Shown here in pieces: positions 62,438 through 64,000 of a stretch of 64,000 bases of DNA; position 1 is the stretch's first letter; each line of letters begins with the position of its first letter. A model generated the notes under the pieces. The model had not been told where the DNA came from. It made no database searches and saw only the letters and a list, made by a program, of their open reading frames with translations. Both the position numbers and the translations under genes were made by a program. Source of the stretch: an uncultured Muribaculaceae bacterium (lineage in GTDB: Bacteria; Bacteroidota; Bacteroidia; Bacteroidales; Muribaculaceae); NCBI GenBank assembly GCA_910584365.1, contig CAJUAF010000002.1:124001-188000 (forward strand), in the 5' to 3' direction.

Positions 62438-64000
62438 GACTTCTAATAAACGCTATCATTTCCGCGTATTCCGTAGGTAAATACTTTTGGAATACGCGGT
62501 TTCCTATAAATGCGTTTTCAAAGCAATGGGCGAGGTATTCCGCTTCGCTTTTTCCGGCTCCCTTGAAGTATGAGGTAGAATGACCCCAACCCACGGAAAC
62601 TATAAGGCTTTTTAGTGTATCTTGAACGGCGGCTATTTGTTCTATTACGTCATGTTTCGTTATGCCTCGTTTCGTAAACGTAGCGTCATCCATGCTGTAT
62701 ATTTTCCTATAAAGTCGGTCTAATCGTTCGGAAAGTACCTTAGCCTTCATTAACTTGGTCTTTTTCGTTTCCGTTACGAACGCCTTTTTATCCGGGTCCC
62801 ATTTACGTTTAGTTACCGTCGTTTCCACCTTTTCACGAAGCCGGGCTATTTGTTTGTCGCGGAGGTCTTTTACTTCCTTGCTGTGCCTTAATCCTCGTTG
62901 GTAGTCTATACCGTGGCCGAACTCATGGTAAATAAGGGCGCGGCGGTAATATGGACTTTGTGAGCTGCGCGTTCCGCCCATATCCAATACCACGCCTTTT
63001 AACGCGCTGTGGTAACTGTCGTTTCCGTTTTTCTTGTGTATGGTTAGCGGTATCGGCTTTTTCGGGTCTATCAAGTCGAAGAACTCCCGGCTATATTCGT
63101 AGTCGTCGCCACGAAGCCACTTACCGCCCTTCCGCAACTCGGTAGGCATATTCGCGGAATAGCTGCCCTTCTTCGCTTTTGCGGCTGACAACTTGCCCGG
63201 AAGCGACGCGAAGAAGGCTTTTAGGCGGCTAATGCAGTCACCGTAATAGTTGGTCGTCCTTATCTCGTTGGCGGTAAGGGCGTCTTTAATTTCCTTCACT
63301 ATGTCCGGGAACCCTACGGCTTTGTCGGCGAAGTCGTCCACTTCGCTACGGGCGGCTAACCATTCCGACATCCTGTTTAGTCGTTCCTCTTGAAGCCGTT
63401 TTACTTCGGCGTTTAGTCCGGCGCGGTCGCCCGCTGTCCTCAATGGATCCAACCGCGAAACGTCTAAGCCGAAGGAATAGGCCCACTTCTTAAAATTGGC
63501 TATCTCGCTGTCGTAGTCCGTGCAGGGTTCGGGCGGCTTTGCCGTGGTGCCCGGCATCTGCGCCTTCTGCGGAATGGTAGGAAGAAGGCCGCCGGAAATA
63601 ACGCCCTTCTTGAAGTTGTCGCGTATGTAATACGGCATCGACTTCCAACCCTTAGCGCGTTCCGCTATCGCTTCAATATGGGAACGGAAGGCGGCGGGTA
63701 CGTCGCGGACGGTACGCCGGGAAGGAAGGCTTTTATATGTCTTCCCGCGAACTATCGCCTTCAAGCGGTTGGCGCGGTCGTCGTTGTATTCGTCGTAGTC
63801 GGACATAATAGGCACGACGACGCAGCGGCATTGTGGGTGCCAGCCCAAAAATTTGAAGGTCTTGGGGTAGTCGCCCGCCAACTCGTCGCAAATGTCGGTA
63901 AGCGGTACCTTCTTCCCCTTGCTGTCGGTCGTCGTGTGGTTATTACTCAACATCACGCGGAAGCCTACGACAAAATCAAGCTGTTGCCATCGTAGGTATT
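62430..64000 (-). CDS. MuF-like head protein fused to a zinc-metallopeptidase-like domain (partial)
   Basis: The frame is open past 63956 to the window edge (YLRWQQLDFVVGFRVML), so the gene is cut at its 5' end and the N-terminal half is missing. The visible MuF C-terminal motif is TDICDELAGDYPK and GWHPQCRC, typical of minor head proteins that connect to the portal. About 500 further residues follow. YHEFGHGID at roughly residue 344 from the GTG at 63956 is a zincin HExxH motif. A glutamate about 130 residues later in SEAEYLAHCFENAF could be the third ligand. This is a MuF-toxin-like fusion that could be delivered with the genome. Confidence 0.8.
   Translation of the reverse strand, partial: YLRWQQLDFVVGFRVMLSNNHTTTDSKGKKVPLTDICDELAGDYPKTFKFLGWHPQCRCVVVPIMSDYDEYNDDRANRLKAIVRGKTYKSLPSRRTVRDVPAAFRSHIEAIAERAKGWKSMPYYIRDNFKKGVISGGLLPTIPQKAQMPGTTAKPPEPCTDYDSEIANFKKWAYSFGLDVSRLDPLRTAGDRAGLNAEVKRLQEERLNRMSEWLAARSEVDDFADKAVGFPDIVKEIKDALTANEIRTTNYYGDCISRLKAFFASLPGKLSAAKAKKGSYSANMPTELRKGGKWLRGDDYEYSREFFDLIDPKKPIPLTIHKKNGNDSYHSALKGVVLDMGGTRSSQSPYYRRALIYHEFGHGIDYQRGLRHSKEVKDLRDKQIARLREKVETTVTKRKWDPDKKAFVTETKKTKLMKAKVLSERLDRLYRKIYSMDDATFTKRGITKHDVIEQIAAVQDTLKSLIVSVGWGHSTSYFKGAGKSEAEYLAHCFENAFIGNRVFQKYLPTEYAEMIAFIRSLK

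Larger units (their letters stand above)
38525..64000. mobile_element. Prophage, probably Mu-like transposable siphovirus (partial)
   Basis: About 25 kb of late phage genes extend from inside the TolC gene to the window edge. The order from the right is MuF head protein, scaffold, decoration, capsid, connectors, tail tube, chaperones, tape measure, tail tip, DGR, holin, endolysin, spanin. Only one tube gene and no sheath or baseplate set are seen, so the tail is probably long and non-contractile. The exact left boundary is uncertain; a TG at 38525 or 38535 would fit Mu-type ends. The transposase and the other end lie outside the window. Confidence 0.85.

Noticed and set aside
1..64000. tRNA, rRNA genes and CRISPR arrays
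   Set aside because: I scanned for cloverleaf-like ends, rRNA stretches and regularly spaced repeats and saw none; a covariance-model search would be needed for certainty.

Overview
The window is chromosomal DNA of a Bacteroidota bacterium, most likely of the order Bacteroidales, carrying a large prophage. The evidence for the host is the fused lpxC-fabZ gene, a glycogen synthase of the GT3 type, a PPi-dependent phosphofructokinase, promoters of the TTTG-N19/20-TAnnTTTG type, and few Shine-Dalgarno sequences. A family such as Muribaculaceae is possible but is only an impression.

Host part (1 to about 38.5 kb). In order: a peroxiredoxin; a glycogen synthase/phosphorylase operon; a hemerythrin-LuxR regulator; holB, an AddB-like nuclease and hemW; a 1.16 kb AT-rich gap followed by an HTH gene; the lipid A operon lpxD-lpxC/fabZ-lpxA; rsmG; an MBL hydrolase; a TPR gene and glnS; a ThiE-like gene, kdsB and an M16 homologue; PPi-phosphofructokinase; a nitroreductase-fold lipoprotein; engB and trmN6 (divergent); a CPBP protease; lgt; ackA and pta; and an ABC-2 efflux operon resembling YbhG-F-S-R. 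The first gene of that efflux operon, a TolC-family outer membrane factor, is broken: only its last 42 codons remain.

Prophage part (about 38.5 kb to beyond 64 kb). The element starts inside the TolC gene and runs off the right edge. From its visible end inward it has a unimolecular spanin, a GH108 endolysin, a holin, a complete diversity-generating retroelement (DGR), tail-tip proteins, a 1405-residue tape measure, tail chaperones, a tail tube gene interrupted by an amber codon, head-tail joining genes, a major capsid protein, a decoration protein, a scaffold-like protein, an island of five opposite-strand accessory genes, and a MuF protein fused to a zinc-metallopeptidase-like domain. Insertion inside a gene, the MuF protein and repeated motifs at the element's end suggest a Mu-like transposable siphovirus of the kind known from Bacteroides (hankyphage-like). 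The transposase is not in the window, so this is inference.

The DGR is the best-supported special system. A 112-bp template repeat (41875-41986) and a 112-bp variable repeat (42475-42586) differ at 20 positions, and all 20 are adenines in the template strand. The variable repeat encodes the C-terminus of a C-type-lectin-like tail protein. The cassette has its own promoter. Beside that promoter lies a 17-bp palindrome that recurs, with one mismatch, at the promoter of the head genes, so adhesin diversification may be timed with late gene expression.

Bases 1-111 hold no gene that I can identify.
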